Source: Actinomycetota bacterium (GTDB taxonomy: Bacteria > Actinomycetota > Actinomycetes > S36-B12). From it: a DNA stretch of 35,922 nt. A program made the translations under genes and the position numbers. Position 1 is the first letter of the stretch. Every line of letters starts with the position of its first letter. This document shows positions 9,579 to 19,203 of the stretch, piece after piece. The DNA is taken from positions 1 through 35,922 of the forward strand of contig WLNQ01000004.1 of NCBI GenBank assembly GCA_009699705.1. The letters are read 5' to 3'. The notes below the pieces were generated by a model. It saw nothing but the letters and a program-made list of their open reading frames with translations. It did not search any database and was not told the origin of the DNA.

Positions 9579-9677
9579 GGGCGGTTGCCGTAGGGTGGCG
9601 CCCGACCCAAAGGCTTGCGGCCACCCCTCGCAGCCGTCCTGAAAGGCGTTTCGGATACCCCCCGAGCGACGTTTTTT
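9579..9677 (+). promoter_or_regulatory. Structured 5' leader, candidate cis-regulatory RNA upstream of the acyl-CoA ligase
   Basis: Coaxial stems GGGCGGTTGC/GCAGCCGTCC (9579-9588 with 9630-9639) and GGGTGGC/GCCACCC (9593-9599 with 9620-9626), then a weaker hairpin TCGG..CCGA ending in TTTTTT (9672-9677). Confidence 0.4.
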
Positions 9678-9714
9678 ATCTTGATACCCGTGTTTTCTTT
9701 TCTAGGAGTTTTTC

Positions 9715-11223
9715 GTGAATCTGCTCACCCTGTTGGAAATGGTTTCCGGTGGCTACGACGATCGCATTGCGGTTGGCAGCCAGTCAGACGGCATGACCTA
9801 TGCCCAACTGCGCGCCGCGGCCGCACGTGGCGGAAAAATGATCGAAGATTCAGGTGCCAAGAGCGTCATCTTCTGTGGTGAGAACGGACCGTCATTTCCA
9901 ATCGCGCTCTTCGCGGCTGGTTTTGCCAAGGTGCAGTTCCTCCCACTGAACTACCGCCTGGCTGAGGAATACATTCATAAGGCAATTTTGGGAATGCCAG
10001 CGCCGTACATCGTGACGGACAACCCAAGCATCGTTCCAGAAGGCTCGGCTCAGGTCGTTATGAGTTTCGATCAGTGGATCGCCGAAACTGGAGCAGGTGA
10101 AATTCCAGTCTTCGCTGGTGAACCAGATCCGGAAGACATTGCAATTCTCTTGCAAACCAGTGGCACAACCTCCGCTCCAAAGAGTGCGGTACTTCGCCAC
10201 AAGCACCTCGTTGCATACGTACTGGGTTCCGTTGACTTTGCAAGCGCTGAGCCAGCAGATGCCATGGTGGTGTCCGTTCCGCCGTACCACATTGCAGCAG
10301 TCGCAAACTTGTTGTCGAACCTCTATGCAGGTCGCCGAGTCGTGTACTTGGATCGCTTCACTCCAACTATTTGGCTGGACACTGTTGAACGCGAAGGCGT
10401 CACCAACGCGATGCTCGTTCCGACGATGCTTTCGCGCATCGTTGAGCACATGGAAGATACGGGTCGCCAGGCTCCACCTACGCTTCGCAGTCTGAGTTAC
10501 GGCGGAGCTCGTATCGCCCAAGCAACCCTTGAGCGCGCACTGGGCTTATTCCCTAACGTTGGTTTCGTCAACGCCTATGGACTAACCGAGACCTCGTCCT
10601 CGGTTGCAGTATTTGGGCCAGACGACCACCGCGAATCCTTCATCAGCACCGATCCAGAAGTACGTGCCCGTTTAGGTTCGGTAGGCAAGGTCCTGCCTAA
10701 TGTGAACATGCAGATCCGTGATGCCGAAGGCCATGTATTGACACTTGGTGAGCCAGGCGCAATCTGGGTTAGTGGCGAGCAGGTTTCAGGTGAATACCTA
10801 GAAAGCGGCAAGGTTGTCGACGACGAAGGTTGGTTCAACACCCGCGACCGTGGCTGGTTGGACGCTGGCGGTTTCCTCTTCATCGAAGGTCGCACCGATG
10901 ACACAATTATTCGTGGCGGCGAAAACATTGCCCCTGCGGAAATTGAAGAAGTTATCCACCGTCACCCAGCAGTTCTGGAGTGTGCAGTTGCTGGCGTTCC
11001 CGATGATGAGTGGGGCCAGCGCATTGCAGCCTTCGTTGTACTTCGCGAAGGTATGACTGCGACTGAAGAGGATATCAAGGACTTCTGCCGCGAGAAATTG
11101 CGTTCGTCTAAGACTCCTGATTACGTGCGCTTGCGTCACGAGTTGCTGCCACAGACAGCAACTGGCAAGTTGCTACGACGCAACTTGGTCACTGAGTTTG
11201 CGCTTCATTCAGAAGAAAACTAA
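9715..11223 (+). CDS. AMP-dependent acyl-CoA synthetase/ligase (FadD-like)
   Basis: LLQTSGTTSAPKSAVLRH, NAYGLTETSS, GWFNTRDRGWLDAGGFLFIEGRTDDTIIRGGENIAPAEIEE, TATGKLLRR; GTG start with AGGAG. Confidence 0.93.
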   Translation: MNLLTLLEMVSGGYDDRIAVGSQSDGMTYAQLRAAAARGGKMIEDSGAKSVIFCGENGPSFPIALFAAGFAKVQFLPLNYRLAEEYIHKAILGMPAPYIVTDNPSIVPEGSAQVVMSFDQWIAETGAGEIPVFAGEPDPEDIAILLQTSGTTSAPKSAVLRHKHLVAYVLGSVDFASAEPADAMVVSVPPYHIAAVANLLSNLYAGRRVVYLDRFTPTIWLDTVEREGVTNAMLVPTMLSRIVEHMEDTGRQAPPTLRSLSYGGARIAQATLERALGLFPNVGFVNAYGLTETSSSVAVFGPDDHRESFISTDPEVRARLGSVGKVLPNVNMQIRDAEGHVLTLGEPGAIWVSGEQVSGEYLESGKVVDDEGWFNTRDRGWLDAGGFLFIEGRTDDTIIRGGENIAPAEIEEVIHRHPAVLECAVAGVPDDEWGQRIAAFVVLREGMTATEEDIKDFCREKLRSSKTPDYVRLRHELLPQTATGKLLRRNLVTEFALHSEEN

Positions 11224-11252
11224 GGGCGCGACGAAATCTAGGAGTATGTGCT

Positions 11253-11690
11253 GTGTCTCTTGACCTTGATATTTTGACGGTAAGAATTCCGCCGCAAGAT
11301 AACCCTGAGTGTGAATTCTTTTGGCAAAGTGGAGCTGACGGCAAGCTTCGATTTAAGTGTTGTCAGGACTGTGGGTATTTCTCACACCCACCGACACCTC
11401 GATGCCCTAAGTGTTTGAGCGCAAAAATGGAGCCAACGGCGGTTTCAGGAAAAGGCACGGTTCTGAGTTTCACTGTGAACGTTCAGCAGTGGGTTCCAGG
11501 TCAGGCGCCGTACATGATTGCTTTGGTCACCATTGATGAGCAACCCGATTTACGACTCACGGCTTTGCTCGTAGGGGTTGACCTTGATTCGGCCCCCGGC
11601 GACGTTATAGGTAGTCGAGTTGAAACTCGTTTCCTCGCGCGTGACGGGATTTATTACCCAACCTTCGTTCCGGAAGGATTTCCCGCATGA
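11253..11690 (+). CDS. Zn-ribbon/OB-fold protein (DUF35 family), partner of downstream thiolase-like protein
   Basis: CxxC..CxxC in CQDCGYFSHPPTPRCPKC, then SGKGTVLSFTV OB-fold start; overlaps the next gene by 4 nt. Confidence 0.88.
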   Translation: MSLDLDILTVRIPPQDNPECEFFWQSGADGKLRFKCCQDCGYFSHPPTPRCPKCLSAKMEPTAVSGKGTVLSFTVNVQQWVPGQAPYMIALVTIDEQPDLRLTALLVGVDLDSAPGDVIGSRVETRFLARDGIYYPTFVPEGFPA

Positions 11691-12877
11691 TCAGCAATCC
11701 CGAAAGACTTTCTTTTATTAGTGGTATCGGCCGGTCGGCCTCAGGCCGCCGGCTAGGTCGTACCGCGATGGACCTCACACTGGATGCAGCGCTCCAAGCA
11801 ATTGAAGATGCAGGTTTGAAGCGGGAAGATATTGACGGTGTTGCCACCTATCCCGGCGGTGATGCAATTGCTTCGCGCGGGATGGGCGGCCCATCTTCCG
11901 TGCAGGTTCAAGACGCGCTGCGTCTTAACCTGAATTACCTTTATGGATCCGGCGAAGGTTCGGCTCAATTGGGTTCGATTATCGAAGCAACCATGGCTGT
12001 TGCATCGGGCCTGGCTAAGCACGTTCTTGTTTTTCGCACGGTGACTGAGGCGACCATGCAAGGCATGCAGAGTCGCAACCCTGGCCAAGGCATGCAGGTT
12101 GCGTCTGGTTTCATGGAGTTCTTGGCACCCTTCGGTGCAATTTCTGCAACGAACTGGTTTGCTCAAGTTGCTCAATTGCATATGCACAAATATGGCACCA
12201 CGCGTGAACAACTTGGGCAGATTGCGCTCACCTGTCGTACGAATGCGGGCGCTAATCCCCTTGCGGTGTATCGCGATCCACTGACCCTGGATGATTATTT
12301 GAATGCGAGAATGATTTCCACGCCATTGTGCCTTCTCGACTGTGATGTGCCAGTTGATGGCTCGATGGCTTTCATCATTTCACATGTTGACTATGCAAAA
12401 GATGCGCCGAAGATCCCAGTGCATTTCAATGCAGTTGGCACTGCGCAGTATGGGCGTCCTTCTTGGGACCAGTATGAAGACATGACCTCAATGATGGCTC
12501 AAGGTGTTGGTAAGCAAATGTGGTCGCGTACAGACCTCAAGCCAGCCGATGTCGATGTTGCTGAGCTTTACGATGGTTTTAGCATCATCACTCTTGCGTG
12601 GATTGAAGCTCTTGGCTTCTGCGCCCAAGGTGAAGGCGGGGCGTTCATCGAAGGTGGGCAACGCATTGCCCGCACTGGTGAACTGCCAATCAACACCCAT
12701 GGTGGTCAGTTGTCTGAAGGCCGACTACACGGTTTCGGTCATGTCTATGAAGCTGCAGTGCAGTTGCGCGGTGACGCCGGCGAACGACAGATTCCTAACG
12801 CTGAAGTTATCGTGGCGGCAAACGGCGGCGGACCAATCGCTGGTGCGCTATTGCTGACTAGAGGGATTTCCAACTAA
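11687..12877 (+). CDS. Thiolase-like lipid-transfer protein (SCP-x/Ltp2-like; candidate aldolase)
   Basis: DAALQAIEDAGLKREDIDGVATYPGG, DVAELYDGFSIITLAWIEALGF, NTHGGQLSEGRLHG; translationally coupled to DUF35. Confidence 0.88.
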   Translation: MISNPERLSFISGIGRSASGRRLGRTAMDLTLDAALQAIEDAGLKREDIDGVATYPGGDAIASRGMGGPSSVQVQDALRLNLNYLYGSGEGSAQLGSIIEATMAVASGLAKHVLVFRTVTEATMQGMQSRNPGQGMQVASGFMEFLAPFGAISATNWFAQVAQLHMHKYGTTREQLGQIALTCRTNAGANPLAVYRDPLTLDDYLNARMISTPLCLLDCDVPVDGSMAFIISHVDYAKDAPKIPVHFNAVGTAQYGRPSWDQYEDMTSMMAQGVGKQMWSRTDLKPADVDVAELYDGFSIITLAWIEALGFCAQGEGGAFIEGGQRIARTGELPINTHGGQLSEGRLHGFGHVYEAAVQLRGDAGERQIPNAEVIVAANGGGPIAGALLLTRGISN

Positions 12878-12893
12878 GCACGAAGGAGCGTCG

Positions 12894-13733
12894 ATGAGTC
12901 AATCAGTTCGTATTGGTTTCATCGGCTTGGGTAGCATCGGTAAGCCGATGGCAGTCAATCTTGCTCGCAGCGCTTTACCGCTCACGGTCTGGGCGCGTCG
13001 CCCCGAAGTCATGGAGTCATTTCCAGCTGAGGTTCGACGCGCTAGAACACCCGCTGAGGTAGGAAGCCACTCGGATTTCGTCAGCGTTGTGGTCTTTGAC
13101 GATGTCGCAGTCGAGGAAGTGATCTTCGGCACTGACGGTTTGGTTCAAGGACTGAGCCCTGGCGCAGTCGTGCTTGTGCACAGCACCGTTCCACCCGAAT
13201 TCATCATCGATGTTGCGCAGCGGGCGAAAGAATTTGGCATCGATGTGTTGGACGCTCCAGTTAGCGGCGGACCAGATGGCGCCGAACTTGGTCAACTCAC
13301 CATCATGGCTGGTGGTGAGGCATCGGTGGTAGCACGAGTGAAGCCACTGACCGACATTTTGGCGTCATCGGTCATCCATCTTGGCGGACTCGGAGCGGGG
13401 CAAGGCACCAAATTACTCAACAATGCGATTTTTACGGCGCAGTTGGCACTGGCGGATTCAGTTGCGCAATTAGCCATTGAGCTCGAGATCCAACCGGCGG
13501 CGCTGATGCAGGCGATCTCGCTGAGTTCTGGTCGTAGTTTCGCCCTTGATATGTACCGGAACTCGGGCACTGTTGCCCAGATCGCTGCGGGAGCTGCCCG
13601 TCCAGCGCTCACTAAAGACGTGGGCATTCTCAGGTCGTTGGTTTCCACTGACCCACTGGTCATAGAAGTTGCAGAAAGTTTTGTGAAAGCGATGGCGCAA
13701 GCCGCTGACTCGCGCAACGATGGTGGCAAATAA
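12894..13733 (+). CDS. NAD(P)-dependent beta-hydroxyacid dehydrogenase (3-hydroxyisobutyrate dehydrogenase family)
   Basis: GFIGLGSIGKPMAVNLARS Rossmann motif and DAPVSGGPDGAELGQLTIMAGG. Confidence 0.9.
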   Translation: MSQSVRIGFIGLGSIGKPMAVNLARSALPLTVWARRPEVMESFPAEVRRARTPAEVGSHSDFVSVVVFDDVAVEEVIFGTDGLVQGLSPGAVVLVHSTVPPEFIIDVAQRAKEFGIDVLDAPVSGGPDGAELGQLTIMAGGEASVVARVKPLTDILASSVIHLGGLGAGQGTKLLNNAIFTAQLALADSVAQLAIELEIQPAALMQAISLSSGRSFALDMYRNSGTVAQIAAGAARPALTKDVGILRSLVSTDPLVIEVAESFVKAMAQAADSRNDGGK

Positions 13734-13747
13734 GCGAAGGGATTGGT

Positions 13748-14500
13748 ATGAGCCTCAAGAACAAGGTCGCGTTTATCACCGGCGGAGCGATTGGTTTTGG
13801 CTACGCCTTTGCCGAAGCTCTTGGGCGCGAAGGCGCTAGCGTTGTGATCGCTGAAATAAATATTGAAGGTGCAAACTCCGCTGTGGCGCGTTTGCAGGAT
13901 CTAGGAATTAGCGCGATCGCGTTACCTTGTGATGTGTCTGACGAAGAAGCAGTGGACACTGCCATCGCGAAGACCATCGCGGAGTATGGCGGCATTGATA
14001 TTTTGATCAATAACGCGGGGCTGCACTTAACCAAGTACAACCTTCCCTTTACCACCTTGACCCGTAGTGAAGTGCGCGCACTATTTGATGTAAACGTCAT
14101 GGGCATAGTGAATTGTTCTGTTTCAGCATTTGAATCAATGAAGAGTCGCGGCGGCGGCAACATCATCAATATTTCTTCAATGGCTGGAAACATGGCTTCC
14201 TCCCCATACGGGGTTTCCAAAATGGCGGTTCGTGGACTCACCATTGCCTTCGCTAAGGAATTCGCAGATGCGGCTATTCGTGTGAATGCAATTGCACCTG
14301 GATTAATGGCTACCGATAGCGCAATGGCAGATCTGCCGGCCGCGATGGTGACCTCGATTATCAATGACATGCAGTTCATTCATCGTCAAGGTGAAGTTGC
14401 GGATATCGTCAACATGATGATGTTCTTGATCTCTGACAAAGCCAGTTTCATCACAGGTGAAACCTTCAAGGTCAGCGGCGGGGCAGCACTCTCCAGTTAA
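13748..14500 (+). CDS. Short-chain dehydrogenase/reductase
   Basis: FITGGAIGFGYAFAEALG, INNAGLH, NISSMAGNMASSPYGVSKMAVRGL, C-terminal FITGETFKVSGGAAL. Confidence 0.9.
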   Translation: MSLKNKVAFITGGAIGFGYAFAEALGREGASVVIAEINIEGANSAVARLQDLGISAIALPCDVSDEEAVDTAIAKTIAEYGGIDILINNAGLHLTKYNLPFTTLTRSEVRALFDVNVMGIVNCSVSAFESMKSRGGGNIINISSMAGNMASSPYGVSKMAVRGLTIAFAKEFADAAIRVNAIAPGLMATDSAMADLPAAMVTSIINDMQFIHRQGEVADIVNMMMFLISDKASFITGETFKVSGGAALSS

Positions 14501-14514
14501 TAGAAAGTTTGGCA

Positions 14515-15174
14515 ATGACTAATTTGCAATCCGCAGCAACCGTTGTACTAGTGCGCGACTCCGATTCCGGTATCGAGTTATTACTGTTGAAGAGACCTCA
14601 GCAGGGTGCCTTTGCCAACGCTTGGGTTTTCCCAGGTGGGCGAGTGGAAGTCGAAGATGTGGTGAACGACGATGACGATGAAGTTGATGTCGCGCGTCGC
14701 ACAGCTTCGCGCGAAACGCTGGAAGAGACGGGGATGGTTGTCGATGCGGCTGATCTATCTCACTTCGCTGTCTGGCTACCACCTCCTCAAGCTCCAAAGC
14801 GTTTTCACACCTGGTTCTTCATTGGACAGGCACCCTTGGGTGCTGAAGTCCGACTACCCGACGGTGAACTTGTTGACCATATTTGGATCACGCCCGCGGA
14901 AGCAATTGCGCGCCATCAGCGGCAAGAAATCGATTTGATGCCTCCTACGTTTGTCTCAATCCAACAATTCGTAGCAGCGCGCAATCCCGCGGAGGCGCTA
15001 GCTATCGGAACCGTTGAAGTGACACCGCTGTACGAGAGTTTTGTGGTGCAGGTTGATGAACGGCCAACAATTGTCTGGACGGGCGACGCTGAACACCCGA
15101 CAACCGAAAACACCAACGGCCGGCACCGCCTTTCTATGGGGGACCGGCCGTGGGTGTTCGAGCGTTCTAGTTAA
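14515..15174 (+). CDS. NUDIX hydrolase (possibly acting on CoA/acyl-CoA)
   Basis: WVFPGGRVE then REtLEETGM Nudix residues separated by an acidic insertion; ATG 14515 or TTG 14509. Confidence 0.83.
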   Translation: MTNLQSAATVVLVRDSDSGIELLLLKRPQQGAFANAWVFPGGRVEVEDVVNDDDDEVDVARRTASRETLEETGMVVDAADLSHFAVWLPPPQAPKRFHTWFFIGQAPLGAEVRLPDGELVDHIWITPAEAIARHQRQEIDLMPPTFVSIQQFVAARNPAEALAIGTVEVTPLYESFVVQVDERPTIVWTGDAEHPTTENTNGRHRLSMGDRPWVFERSS

Positions 15175-16367
15175 AGACCGCTTTTTTCGAGAATGTGCAC
15201 GGTGCAAGAAGAGCCAAGCCCAATCACATGAGCCATGCCAGCCTTAGCACCCTGGATCTGACGTGGACCCGCTTCGCCACGAAGGTGCGTAGCAACTTCC
15301 CAGATATTGGCGATGCCGGTTGCCGCAATCGGGTGACCCTTTGACTGCAAGCCGCCTGAAACGTTAACTGGCATTCTGCCATCGCGCCAGGTTGCACCCG
15401 AGTTGAAGAAGTCAATAGCCCCGCCTGGCTCGCAAAGACCCAGGTTGTCGTAGTGCACTAATTCGGCTGCTGCAAAGCAGTCGTGCAGTTCGACGAGATC
15501 AAGATCATCGGGGCCGATTCCAGCTTGTTCGTAGGCTGCAACCGCGGCATTGCGAGTGACGGTGCTGACATCAGCGAATTCTTGGCTGGCTTCCGTCCAC
15601 GGATCAGATGCAAGGATTGAAGCACTGATCTTGACTGCTCGACGTTGCTGCTCAAGTGACAGTGTGCGCAACTTGGTTTCGCTCACGATTACAGATGCAG
15701 CTGCACCATCACAGTTCGCCGAACACATTGAGCGTGTGTGTGGGTAAGCAATCATTGGATCGTTCATGATCTGCTCAAGTGACATCTTGTTTTGGTAAGC
15801 AGCATTCGGATTCAGTGTTGAGTGCGAGTGGCTCTTCTCCGAGATTCGCGCAAAGAGTTCAAAGTCAGCCCGTGGGTCACTGTCGTTATAAGCCAACCCA
15901 ATTTGAGCAAATAGCCCTGCCATGCCACTTGTGCCGATGAAGCCATCAAGATTCTTGATTGCACCATTACGGCCGGTTGGCGTCCAAGTTTCTGGCCCAC
16001 TGCCAACTGAATTACCTGTAAGAAGGCCAGCACCATAAAGCTTTTCGACACCAACAGCGATACCCATGTCAGCTTCGCCAGCCTTGATGGCCATGATTAC
16101 TGCACGCATAGCCGTTGAGCCAGTGGCGCAAGCATTAGACACGTTGAAGGATGGAATACCTGTCTGGCCGATCTGCTTTTGTAGGCTTTGGCCGCTGGTT
16201 CCTCCGCGAAGGTTGCCGTAACCCATAACCTGCATGTCTTTCATAGTGACGCCGGCATCCTTGAGCGCAGCAAGAGCTGCTTCTGCTGCAAGGTCTAAGA
16301 CGTCTAGATCGGCACGCTTGCCGAAGGGAGTCATGTGAATTCCGAGAATCCAAACATTTTCGCTCAT
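15171..16367 (-). CDS. SCP-x-type thiolase retaining thiolase active-site residues
   Basis: VSNACATGSTAMRA, VELHDCFAAAELVHYDNLGLC, SKGHPIAATG, SSCTVHIL. Confidence 0.9.
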   Translation of the reverse strand: MSENVWILGIHMTPFGKRADLDVLDLAAEAALAALKDAGVTMKDMQVMGYGNLRGGTSGQSLQKQIGQTGIPSFNVSNACATGSTAMRAVIMAIKAGEADMGIAVGVEKLYGAGLLTGNSVGSGPETWTPTGRNGAIKNLDGFIGTSGMAGLFAQIGLAYNDSDPRADFELFARISEKSHSHSTLNPNAAYQNKMSLEQIMNDPMIAYPHTRSMCSANCDGAAASVIVSETKLRTLSLEQQRRAVKISASILASDPWTEASQEFADVSTVTRNAAVAAYEQAGIGPDDLDLVELHDCFAAAELVHYDNLGLCEPGGAIDFFNSGATWRDGRMPVNVSGGLQSKGHPIAATGIANIWEVATHLRGEAGPRQIQGAKAGMAHVIGLGSSCTVHILEKSGL

Positions 16368-16385
16368 AGTGATTACCTCGTATCC

Positions 16386-16772
16386 CTAAACCGGCTCGAA
16401 GCCGAAACCGATGGCCTCGACGCCTTCAGCGTCTGTGCCAAGTGAGTAAGTTTTTAGTTGCACATGCATGCCACGGGTGATGATCTCTGGATCTGGGTCT
16501 ACCCCGATGATATTTCCGCCGACTGTCATACCGCCACAGTCGAGCACTGCTGCGCAGTAAGGCACGGGAACGCCCTTGGCATCGTGATGAACGATGGTGA
16601 AGGTCTTCAGCACCCCAGTGGTGGGAACTTCGAATTCTGCAAATGTGACGCCAAAACATTTCGGGCAGGCGTTATGACGCCCGAAGAACTTGGCCTTGCA
16701 CGCGGTGCATTCTTGAGCAACCAAATGTGGCTGCGGTTCAAGCACTAAGTAATTGACGATAGGAATCGACAA
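16386..16772 (-). CDS. Zn-ribbon/OB-fold protein (DUF35 family)
   Basis: CTACKAKFFGRHNACPKC (CxxC..CxxC), TTGVLKTFTIVHH; upstream partner of the 15171..16367 thiolase; TTG start with GGAG. Confidence 0.85.
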   Translation of the reverse strand: MSIPIVNYLVLEPQPHLVAQECTACKAKFFGRHNACPKCFGVTFAEFEVPTTGVLKTFTIVHHDAKGVPVPYCAAVLDCGGMTVGGNIIGVDPDPEIITRGMHVQLKTYSLGTDAEGVEAIGFGFEPV

Positions 16773-16849
16773 AGCTCCTCCTTGGGCTCATAGCTATAGG
16801 AAGAACTTAGGCAAAAAAGGTGCTCCGCGTAGGGAACTTCGTCGAATTG

Positions 16850-17890
16850 CTACATAAGTGAGCGGAGTTTTTCAACCGTAGCCACAGGATCCACGCCCAC
16901 CGGAATCGTGATGTCCAAACTGGTGACTCCGGATTCTTTATAGGCGGCGAGGCGCTCGGCAACGAATGATGCTGGGCCGACCAGCGTTGCTTGATCTAGC
17001 CAAGCTTGGGGAACAGCCGCTGCCGCTTCCTCGCGCTTGCCTGTGAGGAAGAATTCCTGAATCGCTAGGGCTTCGTCGACCCACCCCATGCGCTGGGCGA
17101 GATCGTTGTAGAAGTTCGCATTTCGAGCGCCCATGCCGCCTACATAGAGGGCAATGTGATTGCGCATCCCTTGCAGCAAGGCATCACGATCCAAATCGTC
17201 GCCAATAGCGACCGTGGTGTTCGCCACGATGTCCAGTTTAGGTAGCTCCGCTGAACGTTTTGCCAGGCCTGGAGCTAGAGCTGCCCCAAATAACTGGTCC
17301 GCCTGTTCTGGAACCCAAAAGAAAGGCAGCCAGCCTTCAGCGATCTCCGCTGTGGTTTCTACTGACTTATCGCCGATTGCGGCAAGGTAGATTGGAACGT
17401 TGGAGCGATCGGGCTTATTAATGAGCTTCAGTGGCTTGCCAAGGCCAGTTCCACCGTCTTCTTTGGTGATGGGCACGCGAACGGTATCGCCGACAAACTC
17501 AACAACTTCACGTCCGACAATCTTGCGAACGATTTCAACGACTTCCTTGGTCCGGGTGAGCGGCTTTGAGTACGCCATCCCGTGAAAACCTTCAACAACC
17601 TGAGGTCCGGAAGCGCCAAGACCGAGGTGGAAACGCCCCCCACTGAGGTGATCACAGCCCGCTGCAGTCATCCCCAAGACTCCTGGAGTGCGGCTGTACA
17701 CATTCAAGATGGCGGTGCCCAGTCCGATGGTCGTCGTTTTTGCTGCCAGATATCCGATGGCGGAAACAGCATCGAAGCTGTAGGCCTCCTGCAGCCAAAG
17801 CAGATCGAGCCCGGCCTTTTCGAGATCTTGAATCGTTGGGGTGAGCGCTACAACGTCCTTGGTGTAATCCAAGGTATATGACAAACGCAT
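16850..17890 (-). CDS. LLM-class (probable F420-dependent) oxidoreductase
   Basis: LEKAGLDLLWLQEAYSFDAVSAIGYLAAKTTTIGLGTAILNVYSRTPGVLGMTAAGCDHLSGGRFHLGLGASGPQVVEGFHG. Confidence 0.9.
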   Translation of the reverse strand: MRLSYTLDYTKDVVALTPTIQDLEKAGLDLLWLQEAYSFDAVSAIGYLAAKTTTIGLGTAILNVYSRTPGVLGMTAAGCDHLSGGRFHLGLGASGPQVVEGFHGMAYSKPLTRTKEVVEIVRKIVGREVVEFVGDTVRVPITKEDGGTGLGKPLKLINKPDRSNVPIYLAAIGDKSVETTAEIAEGWLPFFWVPEQADQLFGAALAPGLAKRSAELPKLDIVANTTVAIGDDLDRDALLQGMRNHIALYVGGMGARNANFYNDLAQRMGWVDEALAIQEFFLTGKREEAAAAVPQAWLDQATLVGPASFVAERLAAYKESGVTSLDITIPVGVDPVATVEKLRSLM

Positions 17891-17925
17891 GAAGAAACCT
17901 TTCAGACGAGGTGCGTGGGCTAACT

Positions 17926-19203
17926 CTAAATGCCAAATCCCAATTCATTACTTCGACGTTCAAGTTTTCGCATAATCTTCGGCCGCAGCGCGAAGCTCAC
18001 GAGAATTGCCACGATGCAGCCATAGGCAATGACGACCCGCATGGAGGTCTGTTCGGCAATAAGCCCAGCGAGCAGCATGCCAAGGGGGACTGTTCCACCG
18101 AGCGCAGTCATCCACAGACCCATAAGATGCCCGCGACGCTCAAGAGACACATGGGTTTGGGCAGTTGCATTGAGTGAAACAATCACCATTTGGTAGGAAA
18201 TCCCGAGCAGAAAAATAATCGGGTAGGCGATCCTGGCCTCGTGAGCAAACACCAATACACCCAGCATGGAGATCACGCCGATCAAACCACATTGGATAAC
18301 GCGGAACTGGTCTCGCTTCACGAGAATGGTGCTGAGGGCGATGGCTCCAGTAACGGCACCGCCACCAAGACACGCGTAGAGCCAACCATAGCTCGGACTC
18401 TTAACATCGATCCCAAAATCTTGGCCAGCGATGGTAGGCAGTTGATAAAGGAAGGTCAAAGTAAGGAAGGCTAATGACAGCACACTGAGAATAATCCGCC
18501 GCACATAGGGATCCTGCTTCATCATCAGGATTCCCCCGCCTATCCCGGATTCGGCACCCGAAAGTTTCTTGCGCGGAGGAAAACGGATAAAGAAAACGGC
18601 AGACATAATGAAGGAGAAACTGGCCGCGTTAAGCAGCATCACACCAGAGGCCCCGATTATTGGGAAAAGGATTCCACCAATTGCTGGCCCGATAACCCGA
18701 GCCATGTTCATCTGCGTTGAGTTCAAGGAGACTGCAGCGCGAAGATTCTCTGGCCCAACAAGGCTTGGTACTGATGATCCCCAAGCAGGCCCGATCAGCG
18801 CGTTACCGATTCCCACGCCTAACACACACGCAAAGGCTGATGGGAAATGAAGTTCAGGGGCGCGTAAAACAAACGATAAGGCGATGACACATACAACCTG
18901 CCAGCTCTGCAGGATCAAAAGGTACTTGCGAACATCAAACTTATCGGTCATCCAACCGCCGACGATCGGCAAGAAAAGCATTGGTCCAAGTTGCGCGAAG
19001 GTAATGATACCAACATAAAGCGGCGATCCAGTTTGGCTAAAGATGTATGCGCCAAGAACGATGGTTTGCATCCAGGTGCCAATTTGCGACAGGAATGAAC
19101 CGATGAGCATGAAACGAAAAGCCCGCACCTTCAGAGCAGATCTGGCAGTACCAGTCTGTTCTGGGCGCGGGCTAGTCGAAGAAGCCACAGGGTGTGAACT
19201 CAA
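17926..19203 (-). CDS. MFS transporter (MFS_3/EntS-like)
   Basis: FRFMLIGSFLSQIGTWMQTIVLGAYIF and LPIVGGWMTDKFDVRKYLLILQ; multi-spanning. TTG start overlaps the upstream stop by 4 nt. Confidence 0.85.
   Translation of the reverse strand: MSSHPVASSTSPRPEQTGTARSALKVRAFRFMLIGSFLSQIGTWMQTIVLGAYIFSQTGSPLYVGIITFAQLGPMLFLPIVGGWMTDKFDVRKYLLILQSWQVVCVIALSFVLRAPELHFPSAFACVLGVGIGNALIGPAWGSSVPSLVGPENLRAAVSLNSTQMNMARVIGPAIGGILFPIIGASGVMLLNAASFSFIMSAVFFIRFPPRKKLSGAESGIGGGILMMKQDPYVRRIILSVLSLAFLTLTFLYQLPTIAGQDFGIDVKSPSYGWLYACLGGGAVTGAIALSTILVKRDQFRVIQCGLIGVISMLGVLVFAHEARIAYPIIFLLGISYQMVIVSLNATAQTHVSLERRGHLMGLWMTALGGTVPLGMLLAGLIAEQTSMRVVIAYGCIVAILVSFALRPKIMRKLERRSNELGFGI

Noticed and set aside
9892-10521. 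209-aa minus-strand ORF
   Set aside because: Lies wholly inside the acyl-CoA ligase gene on the opposite strand; a frame shadow with no domain.
13801-14379. 192-aa minus-strand ORF
   Set aside because: Antisense shadow of the SDR gene.
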